In this document: piece by piece, positions 1 through 12,850 of the stretch
Numbering within the stretch: the stretch's first letter is position 1
How the letters are laid out: each line of letters starts with the position of its first letter
Origin: Celoporthe dispersa
Taxonomy: Eukaryota > Ascomycota > Sordariomycetes > Diaporthales > Cryphonectriaceae
Length of the DNA stretch: 64,000 nt
NCBI GenBank assembly: GCA_016584495.1
Contig: WAID01000006.1
Coordinates: 1,984,001-2,048,000, forward strand
Direction of reading: 5' to 3'
Notes under the pieces: generated by a model
What the model saw: only the letters and a program-made list of their open reading frames with translations
What the model was told of the DNA's origin: nothing
The model's database searches: none
Made by a program: the position numbers and the translations under genes

Positions 1-968
1 CGAGTTTATGTAGTTTACAAAGTACTGCCACTGAGAATGCTGTGGAAAGTAAATTCCTTGTCCTGCTGAAAACAAAATGTCTGTATAGGGATGAACAAAT
101 TCATCTGCGGCCTTGAGCATAACATTCATGACAGTGAAGGGAGTAACTGATTTTTCCTGCTGTAACATAGCATTAGGCCTTCTTAGTGCTCACAGTGAAC
201 CTAGGCTATTACATTCACACAGCACACAGAATAAAGTTGTCTATCAGTCACTTGTTGAGTGAGCATAGGAGGAATGTGAACAAATTTCACACCCATGGTT
301 ATGTTCTCCATGAAGTACATCCATTTCTTAAGAGAGAGTATGCACCTCTGCTTGATTAAATTATGCTGTCCCTGAACTGCCTACTCAAGCACATTGGTAT
401 CTTTTCTACTAACAACAGCTTACCAACCAGTATATGTTTGAGCCTGTCCATTCTAGTATGTGCAACAGATGTAGTCCACACTCGGACATACACTTATGCT
501 AGGGTGGTCTCTGTCGTAGTAGGCTATATTACTTACCTGCTGGATAGCTATGGTTTTGTTTGCTTGATGTCTGCCTGTGGCAGATTCATGTGCACGCTTG
601 AATAATGACGGACCCCATAGAGCCTGGTCACTTGGATTTTTCTTTAGAGGCTTTTATGGTAGGCTCTGGATTTGGGAGCAGACTCCAAGTTTAGGAGAGA
701 CCAAAGTGCCATGGACTCAGGATGTGTCTGTCCTATCATCAAGCATGCTTGTGAATATTGGGTTGTGCTGGTATTCTAGCATTGTTCATCTACTCATATG
801 AAACCTCACAAGGCGATTCCTCAATCCTTTCTTATTTGCCATGTCTTCTGAGAGCTTTTGTCCCCTAAGTGCCTTGGGTATCTACCTAGCCGGCCAATGA
901 AGAGTAAAATAGCCCCTCAAATTCCACGTCATGATGCAGGCAGAAGCATTCTGGTTCGCTACAGGCTC
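1..968. other. Intergenic stretch at the window edge
   Basis: No supported gene. The stretch looks more AT-rich than the gene-dense part of the window and has only short open frames with no recognisable protein pattern. It lies beyond the 3' end of ALG13 on the minus strand, so its right end should hold that gene's 3' untranslated region. Confidence 0.5.
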
Positions 969-1763
969 TTACAGATCAGCAGCAATCACCTGATCAAGGA
1001 AGGTGAGGCGATCCTTCTCACAGACTGGAAAGCCTGGCTCCCTGTATGAGTCGAGCAGGTCCAGCCTGGTAGTCTTGATAACCTCCAGGGCCTCAGGGAT
1101 TGCTTCAGCCAGGGTGCTGAAAAAGCATAGTCAGTCATCTGCTGAAATCAAGCATGGCCCCTGAAGATAGTACTCATGCTACACAAACTTTGGGGGGAAG
1201 CTTACCCAAGGTGGCCCTTTATGATGGTGTTGTGATCCCGGGCCATGGCCGTGGCAAAGTCGGCCTGGTGGTTGTCCATGAGATTTGGGTTGGCGACAAT
1301 GATCTGGGCAACCTGAACCTCAGCGCAATCAGCAATGGTGCCCGTACCTAGTAAGCTACAATTAGCAATCTCTTTTTACAACCGCGAGGTGAAGGCCCAA
1401 AAAAAAAAAGGACTAACAGAGGTGCTGGAACCAATATGAAGTGATGAGGTCGAACTTACCAGCATGGCTGATGACAACACCAGCAGGCTGAACATTGGCC
1501 TCACCACGGCACTTCTTCATCTGCTCCTTGAGGTTCGAGTCGAAGTCAAAGGCATCGATTATGAGGTTCTCATGGTTTATAGCAGCCAGCTTTTGCAACA
1601 CCTCACCATGATAGGTGCCACACTGGAGAAGGAGAGTGGAGAAGCCGCAGTGTTGGAGGACGTTCAAGAAGTTGGCAGTGAGGGTTTCATCGATGAGCTC
1701 CTTGAAGACCACAGTGGCGCCTCCAGTGACGAGAGCTACGCGGCCGTTTTCGACTCGCTCCAT
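969..1763 (-). CDS. alg13: UDP-GlcNAc transferase catalytic subunit Alg13
   Basis: Predicted catalytic subunit of the Alg13-Alg14 enzyme, which adds the second GlcNAc to dolichol-linked GlcNAc on the cytosolic face of the ER during N-glycan assembly. Three exons (minus strand): 1763-1460, 1347-1206, 1116-969. Introns of 112 and 89 nt have GT-AG ends and keep the frame, giving 197 aa, close to yeast Alg13. Visible family features: an N-terminal beta strand and glycine turn (LVTGGATVVFKELI), LLLQCGTYHGE, and the nucleotide-sugar loop SHAGTGTIADC, rebuilt across the first intron. The C-terminal exon (TLAEAIPEALEVI to DQVIAADL) is less conserved in the family. The ATG at 1763 is chosen because the conserved fold starts about ten residues later. 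There is no membrane segment, as expected for a subunit recruited by Alg14. The gene is intact. Function is inferred from motifs and length. Confidence 0.85.
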
Positions 1764-2688
1764 GATGAGATCGGTAGGGATGAGGTCTCGAATCGCGGTC
1801 TCTTATGGGAGAGATGGTAGCATAGTCAGACAGTCGATAGTTGAGTTATTTGTCCGACTAGATCCAGCGAAGAATTAGCATCAATCTTGATGCCGATGAC
1901 GCTAAAGAGCTTCTGGGTGAGCTTCTGAATAAGATTTTCGCAAGAGTAGATGAGGAGAATGATGTGACAAAATTGAAGGCCCGGAGTATTCGAAGGAAAA
2001 CCTTGTGAAGATGAAGGACGGTGGGTGAAGATAATAAGCTGAAATTTGTTGACCAAGATCGTCAAGTGAAGTCAGACTCAGCAGAATTTCATTACCCTCG
2101 TCTTGGTCATCCAGTGTACTCCGGCCGTGAGCTGGCAGGATCGGATGATCGAATGTCCACCATGTTGGTCAGGTCTTGGTTATGGAAATGTAAGGATGAA
2201 TGTAGACGGTTGCCATGGCACGCTAGTGCCGATGTAGAAATTAAGACTCTGACCAGGGTGTCATTTCGACTTCTCGACTCCGGTTCAGAACAATGGTCAC
2301 CAATGACCGCTTCATCACCTTTCAGAACACGATTCTCATCTCATACACTGGTTTTCACAATGGACGTTTCACTGACTCTGAAATCCATATTCATTGTTAT
2401 GAGTCGCAAGATTGTTTACTGGCGACTGACCGCAGGCTGTCGTATAAGTGAGCACGGACCGAAAACAGTGAGGCAGTGAACTGGGGCCACATGATTGGCT
2501 CACTCGGGTCAAGGAACGGTCCGAGATGAGACGCTGGTTGGCTGCAGGATAGAGAGCCGGAGGCAGGGGTGGACTTGTAGTCAGCGGTGGACCCTCTTAA
2601 AAGAGCTTCGTTCCAAAGTTGACTTCTGCGGTTCGGAAAGCATGCCATGCCTCCAGCGAATTGATCACCACGCCCTCAACCTCTGAAG
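1764..2688. other. Divergent promoter region of alg13 and rsm24
   Basis: About 0.9 kb between two divergently transcribed genes, so it should contain both promoters. A short plus-strand open stretch (1862-2008) reads as a helical, charged peptide but has no start codon and no partner exon that I can identify. Nothing else is supported. Confidence 0.45.
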
Positions 2689-3975
2689 ATGGCTTCAGCC
2701 GCCAGATCCCTGCGGCTGGCGTGTCGCAGCTGCAGGAACCAAAAAGCTGTATCCAATGTTGGCCCGCGGGTCTTTGTCGCGTGGAAATCCGTGGGTGGGG
2801 GCTCGTTCAAAGAGGTGAAGACGTCGGACGACGGCCCGGCAAAGCCCAGCGTGTTCGACCACTGGGAGGGAGGAGGATCAGGCCGAGGACCTAAAATACC
2901 GCAACATGCGCCCAAGCCAAATCACGAGATCTCTGTTGGCCGACGAAGACGAGTTCGGTGTGTTGGACGCCCTGCAGGCCGACCTTGCTACCATCGACGA
3001 CGAGGGTCTGGCCAAGGTGACCGATTCATATCACGACATGACGCGACCCTTAAGAACGATCGTTAAGCCTAATAAGGATGCCTTTTGGGACGAGGAGGAG
3101 CCGGACAACGACCTCATCACCAATGACGACAATGACGAGTTCAGAGAGAACGATATGACCGACATTGCGCATGCCAAGTTAGAGGAGCACCGCGAACAGA
3201 GAGCATATGCGCGGATAGCCATCTGGGAGATGCCCCTGTTAGCAAGTGAGTGTGACCACGGTCAATTTGGATGGGCAGGGCTGTATATCACGGACGGTTT
3301 TGTGGCTAATACACTGGACCCCCAGAGTTTGCGAAACCTTTCGAGCCCCCGACGATGAACGAGCCCTTGCGATTCCGGTACACGTCCTATATGGGCGAAT
3401 TCCATCCAGCCGAGAAGAAGGTGGTTGTCGAGTTCAGCCCGGCGGATTTTGGTCTCACCGCCATCCAGCAAGAGAAGATGAAGAAGCTCGCCGGTCCGCG
3501 GTACAACCCAGAGAAGCAGACTATCAAGATGAGCTGCGAGTCGTTTGAGCACCAGGCCCAGAATAAGCGCTATCTGGCTGAGACGGTGGAGAAGCTGGTC
3601 GCGGATGCAAAGGTCAGGGAGACGCGCCTTCCACCCCCAAGGTGGCCTCAGGAGGAACCACCTTACTAACATGGTTTCTACGTGCAGGACCCTACGGACG
3701 ATTTCGCAGATGTTCCATTAGACGTGAGACACCACAAGATCAAAGCCAAGCCCAAGTTCCCCAAGGAGTGGCGCATGTCAGAAGAGCGGATGCAGCAGAT
3801 CGTTGCCTACCGCCAGGAGGCGAGGCGGCTGGAGGAGGTGAAGAAGGCTACTGGGATGTTCATCGACGGCGTCCAGATCATCAACAAAGAACTCGGCAGC
3901 CGGACGACAACAAGCCAGGCAGTTCCAGAGCTAGTGGCTGTTCGGCCGAGACGACAACCTCGGAGCAGGGCTTGA
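2689..3975 (+). CDS. rsm24: Mitochondrial small-subunit ribosomal protein Rsm24 (mS35 family), one-base frameshift
   Basis: Predicted 37S mitochondrial ribosomal protein. Exons: 2689-3245, 3326-3612, 3688-3975; introns of 80 and 75 nt, the second with a TACTAAC branch site before TGCAG. The N-terminus (MASAARSLRLACRSC) resembles a mitochondrial presequence. The core carries the family pattern: MRPSQITRSLLADE, FRYTSYMGEFHPAEKKVVVE, LAGPRYNPE, NKRYLAETVEKL and DVRHHKIKAKPKFPKEW. The first exon is not one open frame. The frame that starts at 2689 gives KPSVFDHWE, but the rest of the exon is in the +1 frame; removing one G near 2864-2875 (GGGAGGGAGGAGG) joins them and gives about 376 aa. No plausible intron spans this point. 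The ATG at 2689 is chosen for the presequence and the good context. Family assignment is strong; whether the frameshift is real is unknown. Confidence 0.85.
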
Positions 3976-6900
3976 GACCTGGACTGACGCTACCCTCCGC
4001 AGCGTCAGTGTTGTAGGAGCCTAGCCGAACCAGATGATACTGGTTCGGTGTAGCGGATGTTCATCACAACCTTTGCATCCTCCTGGCTGAGATTACGCCT
4101 CCTAGGCAGACGGGAGGTTTTGATGGTGAACGGAGCCCGAGCCAGGTTGCTGGCTGTGTACAGATCTGTATATACAGAACATAGACTTTGACAAAAAACA
4201 AAAAAGAGAGAAACTTAAGATGATACCACTTATACCGAAGCACATAAAGGACTCATATGCAGTGCATCGCATCTGTGTGCTCAGCATACGTACTGTGGCC
4301 AGCGTCCCCTGCAGTGACTCCAACAGCCTTCCAGCTCCGACGTGGCCGAGTCGAGCGATTGCCTACATGTTGCACACCAAATGCCCACTAAACTGAACCC
4401 GCCTCTTATCTCTGAACTATATGACCCTGGTACAGGGCATAATTGAAATGTCTCGAAGACCCGCTGATCTTAGTTTCTAAAAGCTGCTGGTTGACAGCCC
4501 TGAAGACAACGCCTGTGGTGCGAAGGCCTCTGTCGAATGTGGCAAGCGTCAATTCCGATTACTACACTTGGCTAATTTCGTCTGTCACTTGGAGCTGACC
4601 GTCCGTTGAGTGCAGCACGTGTCTCTGTCCTCTAATCCAGGTCATCCGCGCTGCAAAGAGTGTGGCGATGCTGTGGAGATCCATACCCGCTGACGAGTAC
4701 AAACAGGCTTAGGCAGACCAAAGCGGAAGAGAGCGAGAAGAAGCGTTTCCCTCTACGATCTGGGAACCACAGCAGAAACTTCTCACCCCTCGGTGGGATC
4801 AATCATGGTCCACAGGCGAGATTGTTTCGCTTCACGTGCAGAAGCATACCTTGCACCAACTTTTGCCATAATCATGTACTGCTGGCATGCTCTTCGAGGA
4901 GACCTTCAGAACACATAAATAGCACCAGCTCGCGGCAGAGGTCACAGTAGCGACGACAAGCCACACAGGGCTCGCCACCCTTCTGAGCCGTGATCGACAA
5001 TCTTGCTCGACCTTGTCCCACCCAGGCGGCTGGCTGGTGAATCGGTGTGTCTGCCGCACCCCATTTTGCCACGAACCAGGTTCCCGCGGCTCTTCGAGGA
5101 CGGGATCTCTGAGACGCATCGAGGACAGAACTGCCCTGGGCGGCAGTCAGCGCTGAACCTTTCCGATTCGTCCGACATGGGTAGGCGTGAGACGCGGAAA
5201 AGCTGGGCCTGCGTAGTAGCTTGCCCAGCCGTGGCGTCCATGTCAAGGTTGTAGATGCCAGGTACGGGATCGAGACTCATGCTTTGTGTTCCGCGTCATG
5301 TGGTGTGATGTGCATCCTGCACGTGGTCCCGATCCTTATTGCCAGCTGACTACGGGGGAAAGCGAGGAACAGAAGGCAAGAGTACCGGCCGTAACTGCTC
5401 ATAGAACTTAGTAAGCAGTTCAACGTCACCTCTTCAACGACTAGGAGGATTCCGCGATGCTCTCGTGCGCCCGTCAACATCATCTGCAGTCTTGGATCCC
5501 TTGGGAGTTCGAGTGCACACCGTCGTGTGCGTCTTCTCGCTCGGGGTGGACCTGGCCGTCCTAGAACCATGCTCACGCTACCTGGCGACGAAATACGACG
5601 CGACCACGAAGCTTCCGAATCAATCAGGCCGCCTGTCGTTTCGGCGCGGCCCTTTTTCAACATCTGCTGAAGAGAGGAGGATATAGTGCAAGCACTGTGA
5701 TGTGGCAAGATGTCTTCTGACTATTGATTCTTTGGACTCCTACCAATGGTAGGACGAGGACGAGCCAACCCAAGAACCACACAGACATACAGTGGCTTGT
5801 TGAGGGTCTACTTTCCGCAGAAGCAGTGATGATGCCTACGTGTGCTGATGGCCCCGAAGTTGTAGCGCGGGATACATAGCGACTAGAACAATCGAGGCTT
5901 TGAATCTTGAGGACGATGCCAGGAGACGACCCTAAACCTTTCCTACAGATTCCATGCGAGAAAGGAGCATGGGCGTCGTACCCACCAGGATCAAGACTTC
6001 AGATGCTACGACGCCTACCCTTTTTCAATTTTGGCAAACGAAAAACCTTCATGAGCAAAGCAACGTTACGACCGTAGAGAGTAGTCGCATAATGGCTAGA
6101 CAGTCTCGAACAATGTATAGGCCATCTCATCTCCCTTGACCTCTCTTTTTCTAAAAGCTCATAACCTATGGGCGTTGGTTCTCAGCCTTTCCCGCTGTGC
6201 TGTCGAAGCCTCGAAGGCTCACGCAAGTCTCACAAAGACAGAAAGCCTGTTGTTCTTCCACATAGGCTGCCTCCCACGCTCAACATCATATTTACTCGTC
6301 TGGATCTTGAGCAATCACTTGTTTTCAAGGGGGACTCTTTGCAGAGAAATCACCCTCCCCGTGTCTTTACCGCATCGTGGACCTTACAATTTGGTAGGCT
6401 CACATCTTGGTCTATCTACCGTCCAGTCAGTAAAACACAACCCCCTCCCCCCCTGTCCGCATGCAGTCAACAGACACGACACTCCGTTCTCAAGTCATGG
6501 AGCACGAGAGCGTCTGGAGAGAGACGAGCTTGTGTAAGGTCGATGCTATCTCACAAGGGGACATCGACCCTACCCGAGATTAGCGACGCCTCTCGAGCCT
6601 TGTGTTGCACATGAGCCTGCCTGAGAAATCCTGCACATCGGGCTTCTACCGAGCATGTGGCTACACCCTCTCGTATCCTTGGTTTTGCCCAACTGACTAT
6701 TGCGTGTCTGCTAGGATCTGATGATAACCTGACCACACCTCCTCGTCAGACACCGATGTGCTCGGGCGTGCACTGAGTCGCTTTGCATCGGTCAAGGGCT
6801 GCTCGCAATCTGATATCCAGTCAAAACATGCACGCTAAAATGCAACACACCCTCTTGGCGATCAGAACACGGCTAATCTTGTCGAGAACGCACACCTTGG

Positions 6901-8034
6901 TGCTGATCCCGAGGCGGTGTCCAGCAGCCCGAGACTTGCCCGTGCTGAACCCTCCTTGGACCAAGAAACCTCGAGATGGCCTCGAATATCGAACCAAGAA
7001 AATGAAGGCCACGGAGAGCCGCCATATCCCTGGACGACTGCACGCTCGGAACTCCAACCGACGAGTCATGGAAGGTTTCTAGAAACCCCAGCATAAGGTT
7101 CTACTAGGACCTTCAATGCGGGTTCGTCAGTTCGCTACACAGATCGACGTGAGACAAGGCCAAATCCGCGTCGAAGGTGTCATCGAAGCACTAGAAGAAG
7201 TCTATTCTCAAGTCGCGATCTTCATCGAGGCTGTGGCGTGCTTGTTCGCGTCCTGACACCACAGCGGCGATATTGGGATGGTTTTCCTCAGGGATCTGAC
7301 CCGAGCCGGGTCACCCGCTGGTCATCCGGAGTCTGCCAGGACGTACATGGGTGCAACGAGGAGAAGGGCCCTGAGACAGCCATCACATGATGTCGAGAGA
7401 GGCTTCTCGTCCAGACACCCGACCGGAGGGACACTGCCCGTCGAGGACCTGCAACACCAGCGTTACGTCAAGATCGACCTGGACAAGGGTAGAGTTAAAC
7501 CTTATCGTCAGCGGCAGGCACGTCCCTCACGTTCTCTCGCGACGCAGGACGAGTGGGCAGGCAAGACAAGCCCGAGTTATGTCCGTCAAGGGCAGGAAAG
7601 AAGACAACGCATTGCGCATGAAAGACAAACAACACAGCCCTGAAGCGTGGAGGAATGCTCAGACCGCACGCATGGGGCACCACACAACCCGCATCTCAGT
7701 TCCCTCCAGGCAAATAAACAAGCAGCCCCAAACTTTGCCTTAGGCTCTCATGCGAGCTTCCATCTCAGCCCGGCGCTCACAGCAGGGGGGGGCCTCCCTT
7801 GACACTGGGCAGGACAGGGATAACCTGCTCTCAGATCACAGGGGGAGGGGAGGAGTGGAATCGGTACTAATTACTGCTATGGATGGTATGCATGCTGCGC
7901 GGGCGCCTGCCCCCTGGCGATACCTCACGGACCCGGCGCGTCCTTAGAGCCGAATGGGGAAGTCGGCAGCAGTCCACTCGCAAGCATCAGCATCTTCAGC
8001 AACTGTTCAGCTTGGGTCTAAAGGCCAGCCTGCC

Positions 8035-8074
8035 GGCCAGCCAGCCAGACAGCCAGCCAGCCAGCCAGCCAGCT
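8035..8074. repeat. CCAG/GCCA tetranucleotide repeat
   Basis: Imperfect tandem GCCA units with one GACA interruption. The same unit recurs at 13631-13652 inside a bZIP intron. Confidence 0.9.
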
Positions 8075-9224
8075 AGCTTTGCGAGGAAGGGAGGCTCGCC
8101 GCGTGTACGGGAGCCTCCTCCAGATAGGGGTCCAGAGCCTCGGCGAGCCGCAAAAGCTGAAATTTGCCGTCACAATAGAATGTACATAGTACCATAAGTG
8201 CTGTCATAGTAGCGGCTTGTACTGCTATGTATAGAAAAGTACCCCGGCGACTGGGGGCCCAGGTGCGGATCCGAAGCTGGAGATGAGCAAGATCGGATGG
8301 GCCTTGTCACAGCTTTCGAGTTTGCACCGCCGAATAACCCCGCAAACAGAATGAGGCAAAGCCTTGCGAGAAGGTGAAAAAGGGGCTTGTGGGTCTCTCT
8401 TGTGGGCATGGCCCGAAGCTGTCCCCCTCCAAGCTGTGCTGGGATCTCCACCCTCGCCCTGGGCTGGTTGGGTGCTACACACAGAGCGATTCGGCGGCTG
8501 TGGCGGTGGTGGGACCCGCAGATGACAGATACCACGGTGGTACATGGTGTGTACTGCGTGCCGTATGCACAAGCGCGGTACGTACCTCCGCCCCTCCGCC
8601 AGTCGGCACTGCTACCCACATCCCGCCGGGCTCGAACCTGGGAAAGACAAGAAGGCCACCAAAACCCACCTCCAAGAACAAGATGATGTTCAGCCTTCCC
8701 GACTTGTCAGCCTTGGTGGTTTGCGGCGGCGCCGCCGCCACAAGACATGCAGTGGGCGCGCCCCGCCATCCTGTTCGCGAGACTGTCTCGGTCGGAGACA
8801 TCGGTCTTCACAGGACGGAGAGACACCGCGCTCAGCACTAAGTGATCTAGGTCCCCTTCGAGGCGTTCTTCTAGAAGAATGTCACCATCTGATCGATTGG
8901 ATCAGGGTCCGCCCTGACCTAGCTCGACAATTTCACGCTGTCTCGCGGACATGCGCCGGGGCAGGGCCTGCTCCAGTCATCGGCCAAGTGCCGAGGGGGG
9001 GAGGAGAAAGGAAGGGGAGGGGGGAGAGAAAAAAAATAGTACTAGGGTACAGTGTGTGAAGGTACCGTGACCGCGGGCGCCCTGGCTGCCTGGGTCCGTC
9101 GTCACCCTGCATCTGCCTGCATGTTTTCGGAAAGAAGTGAGGGCCACTCAGGGTGCTCAGGGTGCTCGCCATCCCTGGAGCATGTTGCAGATCCTCCCAG
9201 CCCTGTCTGTCACAGGTCCCTCCC

Positions 9225-9290
9225 TAGAGAGAGAGAGAGAGGGAGGGAGGGAGGGAGAGAGCGAGAGAGAGAGAGAGAGAGAGGAGGGGT
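9225..9290. repeat. GA/GGGA purine tract
   Basis: AG dinucleotides flanking GGGA tetranucleotides; almost pure purine on the plus strand. Confidence 0.9.
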
Positions 9291-9600
9291 CGTTGGTCAC
9301 ACACAAACAACACACACACCACCAGGTCGTCTCCGCGCGTAAGCGGATCCGAGCGCCCCTCTGGGATCACATGCAACGCACGTCCCCAACGCACGTTCCA
9401 AACGTGGTTTTCGGATGCCACGATGGCGTGTCTATGCTTTATTTTTTGCTTGGGGGAGGGGGGAGGGGGCCCTGATCTTCACAAAAGTTGCAAGGGTTGC
9501 GTCGCGATCCTGTTGCTCGAGACGACGACAAACAGCAACTCGGCTCGACCAGCACAAAGAAACAAGGCCTCCTGTTTGGTTCCCCTCCCTCTCCCCCGGC

Positions 9601-9626
9601 CTCTCTCTCTCTCTCTCTCTCTCTCT
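9601..9626. repeat. (CT)n microsatellite
   Basis: Thirteen CT units followed by a further C/T-rich stretch to about 9662. Confidence 0.9.
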
Positions 9627-11841
9627 TCCCCTCCTCGCCGCCCCTCCACTCCCTTTCCCTCGGCCGCTCGTGCCGTGCTACTAGTATGATACTACTATGA
9701 CGATGCCATGACTGATCTACGCCTGTCAGACAAGTCCGCAATCCGGCTGTCGGTGTGCCCTGGTCTATTTTCTTCTTCTTCTTCTCTACCTGCTGAACCG
9801 GCCACACCCTGCCACACCATCAAGCAAAACCACGTCAGGGTGTACGTTTGTAATGACGCAAAATTAGAGTTTGCATGCTACGGAGAAGACCCGAGCGGCT
9901 CGGGAGTCGCTCTCGCCAATGCTGGGCAGAGAGCTCACCCTCCGTATGCCACGGCGGACATGCCCCCCGGCCGCACTGCCGAGACACTCTCGGGAATGAT
10001 CATCATGAGGAGACAACTCCGCAGCTGGCTCGGTCGTGTTTGCCACTTCGGAGAGGGACTCCGGGGCCCTGTTGGTAGGAGAAAAGAGTAAAAAAAGAGA
10101 ATGGTTAGCCCTCCTCTAGCAAAACTGAGATATCAGATTTTCTCCTTCTCCTTTGTCCTCCTCCCGCTTCTCCCTAACGATCGAGGCGCGCGGGGTCTTC
10201 GAGACAAAACAAGGACGTGACCAGATCTCTCTCACCCATACCCAAGCCAACCCCTTATTCATTTCCATGGCCCCCAGAAAAAAAAAGGTAAAAAGAAAAA
10301 CGAGAAGGTAAAAAACCCAGAAAAAGAGAAAGGAAAGAAGAAAAAAAAAGAAAAGAGGGGACCACAGCTCAGAAAGGATTGACCCGTCTTCCACCGCCTG
10401 TTTGGGCCTGTTGCGCGCCACTGCCCTGGGACGACGCCAGGCAGAAGCTACTGCACCCCTCCCGCAGGGCCTCCTCTGCCTTCTTTTCCCTCCGATGGCG
10501 CTAGAGCGAGAAGCTAGATCTTAGGCCCAGCGCACTACCAAGCAGGTATCCATACCCGACCTGGGAAAGCTGGGAAAGGAGGGAGAGGCCAAAGAAAGGG
10601 AAGGGGAGAGAGAGGGCGAGAAAAAAAAATGATGCCCAAATGACGATGCCCTTTTTTTCTTCTTCCTTCTTTCGTGTCTTTCTCTTGGCACTTCCGGATC
10701 CCCCCCTCCGTCCCGGGGGGCGCGGGCGGGCAGGCTGGGACTGGCACGTACTGCACCTAGGCTGGCAGGCAAACCCCCTCGGCCCAGCGGGCTGGTGCCC
10801 CCTCCCTCCCTGCAGAACGTACTATTTTTTTTTTAATGCTGCGGCTGCCACGGTAATAATATGGCATTGGTCGCGATCGTCATGTACCTTTTAGTGTGAA
10901 GCGCCAAAAAGTTGAAGAGCGTGATGCGGTGATCTTGTCTCATTCCTTCCCTGATCTGTTGTCCGGATCCGGGCACGGACAACGTAGCGCACCTCCCCTG
11001 CTCTCCTGCTCCCTCCCCTGAGAGAGAGAGAGAGAGAGAGGAGTGTGAGGAGGGAGTGGAGAGATGATCGATGGTACCTTGTTTTTTTTTGCTCTCGTTT
11101 TTTCTTGGGTTGGTCTGGTCATTCAGAGGGAAGGGTGTGTGTATGCCACGTTTGGTGGGTGGCTACAGCGTGTCATTACTTCCTAGTTCGACATGCCAAG
11201 ACTTGTCGGTCAGCATTTGGATTCGGCGTATTTGAATGTAGGGAAGAGTGAGAAGATAGTGAATAGACAGAGAGGAAGAGGGAGAGAGCAGTAAAAAAAA
11301 AATTCCAAAAAAATTCTACTTGGCCAACGGGCTTACGCGTTGTGTGGCAAACCCACCTGCATCCGTCCTCGCTGCACCGCCATCCTCACCGAGACAGCAG
11401 CTTCTGCGTGCCACCGTGGAAAGCGTTCATGATGGAGGTGTGGAACGAGCTGAGTGATGCGTACGTGTTCGGCGTGAGAATTTTTTTTTTAAGATTATTT
11501 TTTCGTTGTCGGGTCTACCACACAAGAGGTACAGAGAAAGAAAAAAAAACGCCTTCCACCCATAGCCCCCTTGAAATGTATCCAATCCAATCCATCACCA
11601 TACTCCCTTCTCCAGAGAATGATAGTATATATATAAAAAAAAGAAAAAAAAGCCTTCACCTCATCCTTGAGGTATGATGCATGGGTATCTCCCCTTTCCA
11701 TCCGAGTGTGCCTGCCTATTTTCCTGCTACGCCTTCCGTTCATGCCAAAAGGGGTGTGTCAAGTACCTCATGCTTCCTATCCTCATAGTCGTGGGCTCCC
11801 TGATGTATGTGGGAGTAAGGTGTGTGTATGTGTATATGTAT

Positions 11842-11846
<5 letters not shown>

Positions 11847-11901
<55 letters not shown>
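11847..11901. repeat. (TG)n microsatellite
   Basis: A perfect TG run of about 55 bp, preceded by interrupted TGTA/TATG units from 11820. It is the longest microsatellite in the window. Confidence 0.95.
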
Positions 11902-11904
<3 letters not shown>

Positions 11905-12850
11905 ATGTACGTTCATGATGTATATATGTGCGCGTGTGTTTACGGTGATGAGATGTGAAAGGGAAGGTTGCGGTGTTGAGGGAAAGAGGGACGACCTGGT
12001 CGACAGCGAGAGAGGCCTCGCCATGTCCCTGACACAAGCTACCCGGTGTGAAGGTATGCTAAGACATTTCCCCTTGAACTCGACCCGGGCCGCGGACCTC
12101 TGTTGTCTTTGGCTGTTATCGACCTTGACGGCGACTCAGGTCTCTGCATGGTGTGGCGGCCTATGGTAGAGCTCATCCTTCGAATGTGCTTCCATGCAGG
12201 CTTCCATGCAGCACCCGGGGGGGGGGTGAACATGACAGTTGCCAGCGCGACGTTTCTGACTCGATGAGACTTGTCGGGGATGAAACCCGGTCAGAGTAGG
12301 AGGTGCTGCCGTGGCGCGAGAGCTTGTCGGTCACGAGGGGTAGCTTGCCAGCCCCAGGAGGGCGAGGGGGGAGATGAGGGGGAGGGGGAGCTGCCCACGC
12401 GGTGCGTTTGAGACAGGGCTGAAATCTAAATGCTGTCGAGTCGGTCGGATTCTGGGGTGTTCGGGCGCGTGAAGATGACGTCGAATCCCGATGGGAAATA
12501 AACTCTGCTTGTTACCTCGTAGTCAAGCTTGGAAGCAAAGACAGGCAAGACAGGGTGCTTCCAGTGGCTGGAGACCAGATAAGGTTCGCCAAGCCTGACA
12601 TCGCCGGCTGAATCGCTCACCCCCGGTACTGCCAAGGGGGGGGGGCCACTGTGTATCATCACCCCGCAGGCGCTGCAGACACACACAAGACAGTTTGCCG
12701 CGATGGCATTGTCAGTTGTCTGCTGCGGCGCATCGCAGGAGGAGACTCTGCATGACAAGCTTCTCGAATGCGTCTCCCCGAATCACCGTCTGTGTTTGTC
12801 TGTTGCCGAGATATGTCCAGGGAGGGATGGGTTGAGTCGCCTTGCGCAGA

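Larger units (their letters stand above)
3976..12850. other. 8.9 kb gene-free region between two convergent 3' ends
   Basis: Rsm24 (plus) and the bZIP gene (minus) both end towards this region, so no promoter for either is needed here. I found no open frame with domain-like sequence, no tRNA and no transposon. From about 8 kb on it is dense in low-complexity DNA: a CCAG repeat (8035-8074), GA tracts (about 9000-9035, 9225-9290, 10560-10630, 11020-11041), a CT tract (9601-9626) and a 55-bp TG tract (11847-11901). Strand-switching purine and pyrimidine tracts like these often flank fungal promoters, so an unannotated transcript, possibly noncoding, is possible. This is inference. Confidence 0.5.

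Noticed and set aside
8610..8640. Possible tRNA B-box (GGTTCGAG on the minus strand)
   Set aside because: Flanking bases do not form a T-stem or an acceptor stem.
12426..12758. 110-codon minus-strand frame just beyond the bZIP stop
   Set aside because: Parts look protein-like (GEPYLVSSHWKHP), but it lacks an ATG, needs several frame changes to join the bZIP gene, and the bZIP model already closes in frame.
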